NCBI GenBank assembly: GCA_946183385.1
Contig: CAMHBN010000014.1
Coordinates: 1 to 15,477, forward strand
Direction of reading: 5' to 3'
Length of the DNA: 15,477 bases
Source: an uncultured Ruminococcus sp.
Lineage (GTDB): Bacteria; Bacillota; Clostridia; Oscillospirales; Ruminococcaceae
This document shows positions 1 to 5,869 of this stretch, in pieces. The translations under genes and the position numbers were made by a program. Position 1 is the first letter of the stretch. Each line of letters begins with the position of its first letter. Below the pieces are notes generated by a model that saw nothing but the letters and a program-made list of their open reading frames with translations, was not told the DNA's origin and ran no database searches.

Positions 1-411
1 CGAGCTGAGCTTTATCTCGCCGTCGTAGACCTTCTCGCCCGAATCAGAGGTAGTCTCCTGCGAGGACGAGCTGCCGCCCGAAGCCGCCTGAGTAGTATTT
101 GACGAGCTGCCCGAGCTGTTTCCGCCTACAGTAGTACCGCCCGAAGCAGTACCGCCTGCCTTAGCGGTAGTGGTGGTGGTCTTCGAGGACTTGGTGGTCT
201 TTTCAGTTGTTGTCTTGTCCGACTTCTTGGAGGTCGTGGTCGTGGTCGTACCCGTGGTCCCGGACTCCTCCGACGCCTCGGTATTACCCTCGTCAGTTAC
301 GACGGGCGTAGTCTCAGCGGTATCACCGCCGTCAGCTTCACGTCCGCACGACACCGCCGATGTCAGCATTGTGAGTACAGCCGCAACAGCGGCGAGCTTT
401 CTGTAGTTCAT
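1..411 (-). CDS. Secreted Ser/Thr-rich lipoprotein, N-terminal part (3' end outside window)
   Basis: Only the first 137 codons are present; the frame is open to the window edge. The start ATG has AAGGAG seven bases upstream. Residues 1-21 look like a lipoprotein signal peptide (MNYRKLAAVAAVLTMLTSAV followed by Ser-Cys), with Cys22 the likely lipidated residue; the lipobox (A-V-S-C) is imperfect. Residues 23-125 are a low-complexity linker rich in Thr, Ser, Gly, Asp and Glu, with runs of Thr near residues 54-60 and 77-82. This is a spacer that holds a domain away from the membrane. The last visible residues (GEKVYDGEIKLSS) look like the start of a folded domain. It is the third gene of the VTC/DUF4956 operon. 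In related clostridia that place is often held by a carbohydrate-binding (DUF4353-type) or CotH-type secreted protein, so that is the best guess for the missing part. It is inferred from context, not seen. Confidence 0.72.
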   Translation of the reverse strand, partial: MNYRKLAAVAAVLTMLTSAVSCGREADGGDTAETTPVVTDEGNTEASEESGTTGTTTTTTSKKSDKTTTEKTTKSSKTTTTTAKAGGTASGGTTVGGNSSGSSSNTTQAASGGSSSSQETTSDSGEKVYDGEIKLSS

Positions 412-446
412 AGTAATTCTCCTTCGATCATGCGCAGATACGGAAA

Positions 447-475
447 TTGTCAGACCCGCCCAACAGGTCTGACAA
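447..475 (-). other. Inverted repeat between DUF4956 gene and lipoprotein gene
   Basis: Two perfect 10-base arms (TTGTCAGACC and GGTCTGACAA) flank a 9-base loop in the 104-base gap between the two genes. On the transcribed strand the stem is followed by TTTCCG, too short a T run for a convincing terminator. It could be a partial terminator, a processing site or a stabilising hairpin that sets the lipoprotein level relative to the two upstream genes. Confidence 0.5.
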
Positions 476-515
476 GCTCCGCGTAGGGGTTATTTTATTT
501 AAGGGGGGTCATTTA

Positions 516-1253
516 TCAGGACTCATAAACCTTGTCGTCGTACTTGAAGAATACGAGGTTGATGGTCATGTTGCCGTTGAGAGCACGGAGCTCGTCGATG
601 AATTTCTTCTGGTCGATGTCGTCCTTGACGTCAACGGAGTAGATAAGCTCGAACAGTGTGCCGAAGTTGGTGGTCTTAACTCTTCTGAGCTTGTGGAATG
701 TCGTGTACTTCTCGAGCACGGGGTCGAATACGCCCTGATAGTCGAGGTTCTCGGGAATGGTTATCTTGAGTGTCATGTTCTTGGACTTGCTTGCGCCGAA
801 GTTTATCTCAGAGAAGATGAACATCACGATACCGAGAGCGAGGAAGAATACGAATGCGAATCCGATGTAGCCGATACCGCAGGCAACGCCGGTTGCCATT
901 GCGTAGAAGATGTAGGCTATATCCTTCGGGTCACCCGCGACACTTCGGAATCGTACAAGAGTGAATGCACCCGCGAGCGTGAGAGCTCCTGCGGTGGAAT
1001 TGATAAGGATGAGGATAAGCGCGATAATAGGGGGAAGCATTATCATCGTCATAACATAGCTCTGAGCGTAGCCCTCCTTGCGGTGGGTGACGATATAGAT
1101 AAGGCTGATGAGGAAGCCGAGCACAAGTGCCGCTCCCACACATACGAAGAACTGTCCTGCTCCTACCGATGTATCAGACGAAGCACTGGTGAATATAGAG
1201 TCATCGTCTATGTCATTGAGAATATTGCCGAATAAGCTTACTGCGTTCAACAT
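516..1253 (-). CDS. DUF4956 family integral membrane protein
   Basis: A 245-residue protein. Residues about 35-56, 66-85, 113-131 and 132-150 are hydrophobic and probably span the membrane. The signature LVRFRSVAGDPKDIAYIF (residues 99-116) between the second and third spans is the hallmark of the DUF4956 family. Residues 155-245 form a soluble alpha/beta tail. Its biochemical role is not known. The family is repeatedly encoded beside VTC-domain proteins, as here, which suggests that the two work together at the membrane. The ATG start is preferred over an in-frame GTG six bases earlier, because AGGAG lies nine bases before the ATG and only three before the GTG. That AGGAG is inside the last codons of the VTC gene, and only two bases separate the VTC stop from this ATG, so translation is probably coupled. 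Confidence 0.88.
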   Translation of the reverse strand: MLNAVSLFGNILNDIDDDSIFTSASSDTSVGAGQFFVCVGAALVLGFLISLIYIVTHRKEGYAQSYVMTMIMLPPIIALILILINSTAGALTLAGAFTLVRFRSVAGDPKDIAYIFYAMATGVACGIGYIGFAFVFFLALGIVMFIFSEINFGASKSKNMTLKITIPENLDYQGVFDPVLEKYTTFHKLRRVKTTNFGTLFELIYSVDVKDDIDQKKFIDELRALNGNMTINLVFFKYDDKVYES

Positions 1254-1255
1254 AC

Positions 1256-2047
1256 TCACACACTCCTGTTCATTAATATATTATTTTTCACAACTGCTAT
1301 GCCCGAAACGTAGATACGCTCGTTCGCGGAAGCCTGCTCCTGCACGAAGTTGGTATAAGCCTTGCCGTACTTCGAGAAGCTGGTCTTGTATATGCCGAGC
1401 TCCGAGAGCTTGCGCACGAGCCAGTCGGGCATCGCATCGCCGACCTTTATCTCCATGAGGCGCTGGTCGGGACGGATTATCTGGTTGCCGTAGCTTGCGT
1501 AGTCAAGACCGAGGTCATAGCGGCGCTCGGTTATCTTCCTGTCAAATGTGAGACGGAAGTCGCTGTTGTCCTTGCCGAAGAAAGCCTCGCGCTGGTAGCT
1601 GATGTACTGCTTGGGCTGTATCGGGTAGTGGTCGAGGAAGGCGTCAAGCTCGCTGAACACCTGTCCCGTTATGTACTTCTTCGCCGCGGGCTTTTTGCGC
1701 GTAGCGAGGTACTCCGCGCTCTCCGCGAGGGTCATGGAGACGCGCCTCTTTGTAACGATACCGCCTATCTTCTTTTTGATCTCAAGGAAAACGAGGGAAT
1801 CCTCGGACGCAGGTGAATAGTAGCTGCGGAGCCTTATCTTTTCCTTGTAATATGGCTTTGAGAGGGACTCGCGGATGAGATAGTCGTCAGGTGTATCATA
1901 GTATATATTGTATATCCCGTATTCCTTGCCGCCTACGCAATACTTATCGGGCTCCATATACTTATGGATCTCTTCGACGAGAAGCTTATACTGTTCCATA
2001 TCGAGGAGGAATTTTATCTCTTTCCTTGCAAAGGTATTAATAGCCAT
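1256..2047 (-). CDS. VTC-domain protein (polyphosphate polymerase family)
   Basis: A 263-residue cytoplasmic protein with the charged tunnel motifs of the VTC/CYTH superfamily: FARKEIKFLL (residues 6-15), IYYDTPDD (48-55), YKEKIRLRSYY (67-77), FLEIKKKIGG (87-96) with KRRVSM (100-105), LTFDRKI (166-172) and RLMEIKV (196-202). The SFSKYGKAY segment (223-231) closes the domain. In yeast Vtc4 this fold makes polyphosphate from ATP; bacterial members next to DUF4956 have not, to my knowledge, been assigned a substrate, so the reaction is inferred. It is first in an operon with the DUF4956 and lipoprotein genes. The start codon is odd: no good Shine-Dalgarno lies just before it, and an AAAGGAG at 2109-2115 is separated from it by a hairpin and a small open frame. 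No in-frame alternative start exists between this ATG and the preceding in-frame stop. Confidence 0.87.
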   Translation of the reverse strand: MAINTFARKEIKFLLDMEQYKLLVEEIHKYMEPDKYCVGGKEYGIYNIYYDTPDDYLIRESLSKPYYKEKIRLRSYYSPASEDSLVFLEIKKKIGGIVTKRRVSMTLAESAEYLATRKKPAAKKYITGQVFSELDAFLDHYPIQPKQYISYQREAFFGKDNSDFRLTFDRKITERRYDLGLDYASYGNQIIRPDQRLMEIKVGDAMPDWLVRKLSELGIYKTSFSKYGKAYTNFVQEQASANERIYVSGIAVVKNNILMNRSV

Positions 2048-2102
2048 ATATCCGTGAACACGGCAGTTTTCGGGGGACGTGACGGCGTCCCTGCCGCTTC
2101 AC
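2037..2102 (-). CDS. Possible 21-codon leader ORF overlapping the VTC start
   Basis: A GTG start lies six bases after a strong AAAGGAG (2109-2115). The frame reads MKRQGRRHVPRKLPCSRIYGY and stops at TAA (2037-2039), 11 bases inside the VTC coding region. The peptide is very basic. It may serve only to carry ribosomes to the VTC ATG, which has no good ribosome site of its own. Alternatively the frame is a by-product of a palindromic element inserted in the leader. There is no homology evidence that it is a gene. Confidence 0.35.
   Translation of the reverse strand: MKRQGRRHVPRKLPCSRIYGY
2061..2096 (-). repeat. Leader hairpin, possible D-module copy, before the VTC gene
   Basis: GGGACG (2074-2079) and CGTCCC (2086-2091) form a stem with loop TGACGG. 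The outer arms CGGCA (2061-2065) and TGCCG (2092-2096) extend it with a bulge. Read on the minus strand it starts CAGGGACG, the same opening as D copy 4 at 11180-11203. It lies between the strong Shine-Dalgarno and the VTC ATG. Confidence 0.45.
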
Positions 2103-2132
2103 ACTCAACTCCTTTCGTGATTTTCTGATGTT

Positions 2133-2165
2133 ATTATATATTTCCAGTCTTAAAATAGTCTTAAA
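2133..2165 (-). promoter_or_regulatory. VTC operon promoter with 11-bp-spaced direct repeats in place of a -35 box
   Basis: On the minus strand TATAAT (2133-2138) is a perfect -10 box. No TTGACA-like box lies 16-18 bases upstream. Instead two exact copies of TTTAAGACT (2157-2165 and 2146-2154) are spaced 11 bases apart, ending seven bases before the -10 box. This layout is typical of promoters activated by OmpR/PhoB-type response regulators, which bind direct repeats one helical turn apart over the -35 region. Confidence 0.55.
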
Positions 2166-2222
2166 GTATTACCGAAAATAAGTAAACTCTTAGTAATATT
2201 TGTGACAGTTTTGTGGAATCTC

Positions 2223-2247
2223 ATCTCAGTCCCATACAGGCTGAGAT
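2223..2247 (-). other. Hairpin spanning the SGNH hydrolase stop codon
   Basis: ATCTCAG and CTGAGAT form a 7-bp stem with an 11-base loop that includes the stop codon at 2226-2228. There is no T run after it on the minus strand. It could be a weak terminator, and no better one exists between this gene and the VTC promoter. Confidence 0.3.
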
Positions 2248-3362
2248 CCCGCATCGCAGAGGTACCTTCTCATAAGCACGAGATCGAACATATCGAGCCT
2301 GCCGTCATCGCACATATCATACTTCTTCCGCGTTTCGTCATCGAAGTGCGATACCTCCTCCCCGAGCAGGAACCTGCCGAGCAGCACGAGGTCGGACACT
2401 CTGCATTTCGGCGGCTGATAAATCTCAGTCGTAGTTGCGGTTGAAATCGTTGTAGTGGTAGTTGTAGTTGTGGCTGTGGTAGTTGTTGCCGCAGTCGTCC
2501 CGCTCTGAGCTCCGCCGCCGAGGTAAGCGGCGAGAAGGTCAGTCCAGTACGCACCCATAGCCGCATAGCCGACATTGTTCGGGTGAACGCCGTCAAACAG
2601 CTGGGACTTCACATCTGTTATCGCGGTCTGCACATAAGCGGGACGCACATTCTTATGCGACGCCTGCATCTGCTTAACGGTAGTCTCGACTACAGTATTA
2701 TATTCCGCGACCGCCTTGTGTATATTCGCCTCTGCCGTAGCGTCGTCGTACTGCGTCTGCCAGTCCGCCGAGTGGCGGTAGTTGCTAAACCAGTCATACA
2801 CGCCCGCACGGTTGGGGTCGAGTTCGGGTATACCCGTCACGAAGAGCGTGGAATTCTCGGGGATATTCGCGAGGATGTACTCTATCAGCTCCCCGAGCTC
2901 ATTTCTGCTCTCGTTCATATCGTGGTTATCTATTATATTATTGGTACCTATCTGAAGTGTTACGATATCGGGCTTCTTATCCTGAAGGCACTTTGTCTGC
3001 TGCAGCGTCTCGAGTATGCCGTTCCTGCCGGGATAAGCCTTTACCGAATAGCCGCTGTAGCCCGTATTCTCGTTGTCGAACTCAAAGCTCTTTCCTGTGG
3101 CACTGTCGGTATAGGTGGGAGTATACCCGCCGTCCTTGCTTCCGACCATATCTATATTATATCCCTTTTCCTTCAGTCCGTGATAGAGGAATTTGCGGTA
3201 GGAGCCCGTATAATCGGGCACGTAGCCATCGGTTATCGAGTCGCCGATGCACATTATCTTAACTGTACCGTTATCGTCTGCCACAGTTTCCGCACCTCCA
3301 AGAAAGGGTATCGAAGCCGCCGCAATGACTGCCGCGGACAAAAGAGTAACAAGCTTTTTCAT
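2226..3362 (-). CDS. Secreted SGNH/GDSL hydrolase with C-terminal dockerin-like module
   Basis: A 378-residue secreted protein. Residues 1 to about 27 are a signal peptide (MKKLVTLLSAAVIAAASIPF). The SGNH catalytic blocks are clear: GDSITDG (residues 40-46, nucleophile Ser42), GYSG (102-105), GTNN (139-142) and DGVHPN (257-262, Asp257 and His260). Members of this fold are lipases or carbohydrate esterases; an esterase acting on acylated plant polysaccharide fits the context but is not proved. A Thr-rich linker (about 288-313) leads to a dockerin-like pair of helices (about 319-370). The second repeat has a usable calcium loop (DMCDDGRLDMFD, 349-360). The first keeps only the helix (CRVSDLVLLGRFLLG) and has lost most calcium ligands. 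The ATG is chosen because GAGGAG lies eight bases upstream and the signal peptide begins there. It has its own consensus promoter. Confidence 0.88.
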   Translation of the reverse strand: MKKLVTLLSAAVIAAASIPFLGGAETVADDNGTVKIMCIGDSITDGYVPDYTGSYRKFLYHGLKEKGYNIDMVGSKDGGYTPTYTDSATGKSFEFDNENTGYSGYSVKAYPGRNGILETLQQTKCLQDKKPDIVTLQIGTNNIIDNHDMNESRNELGELIEYILANIPENSTLFVTGIPELDPNRAGVYDWFSNYRHSADWQTQYDDATAEANIHKAVAEYNTVVETTVKQMQASHKNVRPAYVQTAITDVKSQLFDGVHPNNVGYAAMGAYWTDLLAAYLGGGAQSGTTAATTTTATTTTTTTTISTATTTEIYQPPKCRVSDLVLLGRFLLGEEVSHFDDETRKKYDMCDDGRLDMFDLVLMRRYLCDAGSQPVWD

Positions 3363-3466
3363 AAATTGCGCTCCTCTCAAAAGCAGGCGTCAAAGTATCA
3401 AAAATGCAAAGGATCCACATTAAGCGGCTGAAATGCGTATAATATATTGTCATTTCGCCATCAAAT

Positions 3467-3495
3467 ATCATACCACAGTCCGCCCCTCTTGTCAA
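3467..3495 (-). promoter_or_regulatory. Promoter of the SGNH hydrolase gene
   Basis: On the minus strand TTGACA (3490-3495) and TATGAT (3467-3472) are separated by exactly 17 bases. This leaves a 5' untranslated region of about 100 bases before the ATG at 3362. Confidence 0.8.
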
Positions 3496-3526
3496 TTAAA
3501 ACATTGATATTCAGGCAAAATTAAGC

Positions 3527-3553
3527 AAAAAAGAGTCTCCCGAAGGGAGACTC
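3527..3553 (-). terminator. Intrinsic terminator of the pilin gene
   Basis: A perfect 9-bp stem (GAGTCTCCC and GGGAGACTC, loop TTC on the transcribed strand) is followed by six T residues. It lies 19 bases after the pilin stop, so the pilin is transcribed alone and separated from the SGNH gene. Confidence 0.93.
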
Positions 3554-3571
3554 CGCAATTTTTGGTTATCA

Positions 3572-4168
3572 TCAGTCATCAGTGCCCGTCATGGACTTGT
3601 TTACCTGCGTATACAGGCACAGCTGAGGCGTACCGACGCCGCTGCTTCCGTCACCGACCCACACCTCTACGAGCGAAGTGCTGTCAGCTCTGTATCCCAG
3701 ATACCAGCGATTGAACCTGTTGCTGCCCTGACTGCTGTACTTTATCTTTATTTTTGGTCTGCTGTTTGAGGCACTGTAGCCGAGACGCTTGTTCAGGATA
3801 TCGCAGAAGTCCTGCTGGTTTGCGTCTATAGGAGTCCATACCTTGCCCGCACCGCTGGCACTCGAGCTTCCGTCGAGGTACGCAACGAGGACGAGATCGT
3901 AATTTGCGCCCGAGATAGCGTCCTTTTTCTGTATCACAGTAGCTCCGCCCGCCTTGTCGTAAAAGGAGCTGTTCGCGTCGTCGCTTTCGAGTATCAGGTC
4001 AATGACATCGGTATGTATAACTCTTGCACTTGCAACATCCGATGCACGCTTTGACTTCTTGACGTAGCCGAGCATCGTAGGAACAAGTATAGCCGCGAGG
4101 ACGCCTATGATAGCAATTACAACGATAAGCTCAATGAGCGTAAAGCCCTTAACATTTCTTTTTTTCAT
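3572..4168 (-). CDS. Type IV pilin-like protein (prepilin)
   Basis: A 198-residue prepilin. The leader MKKRNVKG is followed by FTLIELIVVIAIIGVLAAIL, the class III signal cleaved by prepilin peptidase after Gly8; Phe9 would be N-methylated, and Glu13 is the conserved Glu5 of mature pilins. Residues 9-32 form the hydrophobic assembly helix, which continues as an amphipathic helix (GYVKKSKRASDVASARVI). The rest is a beta-rich globular head with two cysteines (122 and 184) that could form a disulphide. The ATG is preferred over an in-frame ATG six codons upstream because GGGGGTG lies five bases before it and the leader is then of normal length. No pilus assembly genes are nearby. In Ruminococcus albus a pilin-like protein (CbpC/GP25) has been linked to cellulose adhesion, so an adhesion role is possible here; this is inference. 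Confidence 0.93.
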   Translation of the reverse strand: MKKRNVKGFTLIELIVVIAIIGVLAAILVPTMLGYVKKSKRASDVASARVIHTDVIDLILESDDANSSFYDKAGGATVIQKKDAISGANYDLVLVAYLDGSSSASGAGKVWTPIDANQQDFCDILNKRLGYSASNSRPKIKIKYSSQGSNRFNRWYLGYRADSTSLVEVWVGDGSSGVGTPQLCLYTQVNKSMTGTDD

Positions 4169-4212
4169 AATTGCACCCCCAATCATAGTACAGGATATAA
4201 TCCTTCAGCTTT

Positions 4213-4241
4213 ATTATAATACATTATGTAATGTTTGTCAA
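4213..4241 (-). promoter_or_regulatory. Perfect consensus promoter of the pilin gene
   Basis: On the minus strand TTGACA (4236-4241) and TATAAT (4213-4218) match the sigma-70/sigma-A consensus at all twelve positions with a 17-base spacer. Such a promoter would be very strong unless repressed. The spacer contains a palindrome (4220-4230) that could be the repressor site. Confidence 0.88.
4220..4230. promoter_or_regulatory. Operator-like palindrome, copy 1, inside the pilin promoter spacer
   Basis: TACATTATGTA is an 11-base palindrome with one central base and lies wholly between the -35 and -10 boxes. A second copy of the same core is at 4374-4384, and the 15-base flanked sites (4218-4232 and 4372-4386) differ at one position only, the centre. 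Confidence 0.5.
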
Positions 4242-4373
4242 TAGGGAATGAACATATTATTGATAAATCGTTAAGTTCGTTATTGTGATAACTTTGTGCT
4301 GTTTGCGTTACTTTTTTATTGTGATAGATGTACAATCAATATTTTTCCATGCAGTTTTATCCATCACAAAAAA

Positions 4374-4384
4374 TACATAATGTA
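4374..4384. promoter_or_regulatory. Operator-like palindrome, copy 2
   Basis: TACATAATGTA is the exact reverse complement of the core at 4220-4230, 154 bases away. Two sites at this distance could be bridged by one regulator through a DNA loop. Confidence 0.45.
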
Positions 4385-4462
4385 ATATTATTTGCCTTCT
4401 GCGGGACAAAATAACAAAGATTGTCAGCACAACTCCTGCTATTATGACTTAATATGTTATAA

Positions 4463-4489
4463 GCGCGGTGTCCGCGCCGCCGATTCGCG
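4463..4489 (-). repeat. 27-base GC-rich hairpin repeat, copy 1
   Basis: On the minus strand this reads CGCGAATCGGCGG then CGCGGACACCGCGC. It matches 13469-13495 (plus strand) at 25 of 27 positions. The 3' half folds as GCGCGG-ACA-CCGCGC. It sits alone in AT-rich DNA, about 9 kb from the other copy. Confidence 0.6.
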
Positions 4490-4527
4490 GCACAGAACAA
4501 CAAAACAGAGATTTCTTCACGCGACTG

Positions 4528-4556
4528 TTGCTTTTTTTACTGTAATATGCTATAAT
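4528..4556 (+). promoter_or_regulatory. Promoter of the zinc-ribbon membrane protein gene
   Basis: TATAAT (4551-4556) is a perfect -10 box with a weak -35 box TTGCTT (4528-4533) 17 bases upstream. AGGAGG (4586-4591) lies nine bases before the ATG at 4601. Confidence 0.7.
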
Positions 4557-4600
4557 AAGCACACAGAACGTATCCGCTATGATATAGGAGGAACTGCATC

Positions 4601-5572
4601 ATGAAAGACGAACTCATCGCTTCCCTCGTCAACTCGGCAATGGGCACTGCGACAAACGTTGTGAATAAAGTTGCGGAGGATCACCGCCGCACCCTCGAAA
4701 AGGAGGAGGCTATCGCCCGCGAGCAGGAACAGACCAAGCGCGCCATAGCTCAGGAGGAGGAGCGCACCCGCCGCGAATTCGTGGAAAAAGGTCTTGACAA
4801 GAGGCACCGCGAAGAGATAAAGGAGCTCCAGAGGAAGCGTCAGGAGAACCCGATAGACACCAAATGCCCGAGCTGTACCGGCGTTATGAACGTTGACAGG
4901 CACAAGGGCACACTCACCTGCCCCTACTGCGGAAATACCGAGGTGCTCGACCCGATACACTGCTATGACCCCATCCTCGACGGAGATATCATCGACCTCA
5001 AACCAAAAGCTGCTGCTCCCGCGCCCGAGGTAAAGCCCGAGCCTGTGTATACTCCCGCGAGCGACATCAGGGAGTCCACGATGCAGAACGGCGTCATAGT
5101 AGAGAAGCTCAACGTAAGGCCGAACAAGTCGTTCAGCTCCGAGGCTTCGGGCACAGCGATACATAACGTTACAAGAATGGCAACATCGGCAGACCTTTCG
5201 TCAGTGGACGAAACTCCGCTCCTGAACCAGCTCGTTTCCGATGTAAAAAAAAACGCTGACGAGCCGATAATGAACAAGGTGGCGTCCGCGGCAAAGCTGG
5301 TGGACACCAAGCCCGTTGAGCAGTTCGTCAAGCATGAGACGCGCGGACTTGTCCTCGCGATAATATCTGCGGTCTGCGGCGTAGTGGGACTGGTGACCTG
5401 CGGCGTGCTGATAGTCCCCGAGGTACTGGGGATCATACTCGGACTGATACCGCTTATCGGCAAGAAGTCGAAATTCGGCACACCGAGCAAGATAGTCTCG
5501 GCTATAGGCGTAGTTGCGAGCCTGTCAGCGTGTGCGCTCATACTTGTATCGGCGTTCATACTCAAAAAATAA
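4601..5572 (+). CDS. Coiled-coil, zinc-ribbon membrane protein with DUF4190-like C-terminus
   Basis: A 323-residue protein of unknown function. Residues about 22-83 are strongly charged (Glu, Arg, Lys, Gln) and should form a long helix or coiled coil. Four cysteines in CPSC (89-92) and CPYC (107-110) form a zinc ribbon. Residues 135-155 are a Pro/Ala linker, and 156-245 are polar with no motif I recognise. The C-terminus has hydrophobic spans at about 249-271, 274-287 and 299-320, the pattern of the DUF4190-type hairpin common in Gram-positive membrane proteins. The lack of a signal peptide and the zinc ribbon suggest that the N-terminal 245 residues face the cytoplasm. It is monocistronic, with its own promoter, AGGAGG and terminator. 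Zinc ribbon followed by a transmembrane tail is common in firmicute proteins of unclear role; no specific function is claimed. Confidence 0.85.
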   Translation: MKDELIASLVNSAMGTATNVVNKVAEDHRRTLEKEEAIAREQEQTKRAIAQEEERTRREFVEKGLDKRHREEIKELQRKRQENPIDTKCPSCTGVMNVDRHKGTLTCPYCGNTEVLDPIHCYDPILDGDIIDLKPKAAAPAPEVKPEPVYTPASDIRESTMQNGVIVEKLNVRPNKSFSSEASGTAIHNVTRMATSADLSSVDETPLLNQLVSDVKKNADEPIMNKVASAAKLVDTKPVEQFVKHETRGLVLAIISAVCGVVGLVTCGVLIVPEVLGIILGLIPLIGKKSKFGTPSKIVSAIGVVASLSACALILVSAFILKK

Positions 5573-5576
5573 AAGC

Positions 5577-5608
5577 AAAGCTCCGAACCGCGTGTTCGGA
5601 GCTTTTTT
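5577..5608 (+). terminator. Intrinsic terminator of the zinc-ribbon gene
   Basis: A 12-base arm AAAGCTCCGAAC pairs with GTTCGGAGCTTT around loop CGCGT, ending in six T residues. It begins five bases after the stop. The A-rich opposite arm could also help stop transcripts coming from thiC on the other strand. Confidence 0.93.
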
Positions 5609-5623
5609 GTACCTTCAAAAAAC

Positions 5624-5869
5624 TGTTACCCGCCGAAAGCAAACTGAGCCTTTTGTACAGCGTGAGCGAGCTTGCGAGCGGCAACGAAGTTGGATTCCAA
5701 AGGGCTATGCCCTTTGGCGGGGTTCGGGGCAGAGCCCTGACGGATTGTCAAGGCAGAGCCTTGACCGGAGTCCAGAGGCAGGCTCAACGAGCCCGTCCCC
5801 TCTGTCGCTTCGCGACATCTCCCCACACTGTGGGGAGTCACCTTTGGCGGGTCAAGGGCAGAGCCCTTG
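5624..5869. repeat. Composite palindromic repeat element 1 (A, B, inverted C, B), abutting the thiC stop
   Basis: Module A (about 5624-5692) begins GTTACCCGCCGAAAGC and contains GCGAGCTTGCGAGCGGCAACG. B-type hairpins follow (AAAGGGCTATGCCCTTT around 5699-5715 and related GGGC..GCCC pieces to 5765). An inverted module C (5790-5842) carries GTCGCTTCGCGAC and CTCCCCACACTGTGGGGAG. It ends with the B hairpin CAAGGGCAGAGCCCTTG (5853-5869), which touches the thiC stop codon (5870-5872). The same A-to-C arrangement recurs in reverse at 13215-13414. The block fills the 260 bases between the terminator and thiC; no gene is supported in it. Confidence 0.8.

Larger units (their letters stand above)
4242..4527. 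other. AT-rich intergenic region between divergent pilin and zinc-ribbon genes
   Basis: No coding frame is convincing. Besides the second palindrome it holds two direct copies of TTATTGTGATA (4280-4290 and 4316-4326, 36 bases apart) and an inverted ATCACAA near 4363-4369, possibly further regulator sites. It also holds a GC-rich hairpin repeat at 4463-4489. The remainder shows nothing I can name. Confidence 0.45.

Noticed and set aside
2583..3431. Plus-strand frame of 282 codons opposite the SGNH hydrolase
   Set aside because: It has no ribosome site and no domain, and the opposite strand has clear catalytic motifs with promoter and signal peptide.
4463..4489. GC-rich hairpin as an intrinsic terminator
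   Set aside because: No T run follows on either strand, and it lies within the upstream region of a gene, not after one.
5609..5869. Insertion sequence remnant
   Set aside because: There is no transposase fragment and no target duplication that I could see. The block is made of palindromic modules that recur elsewhere without any coding part.
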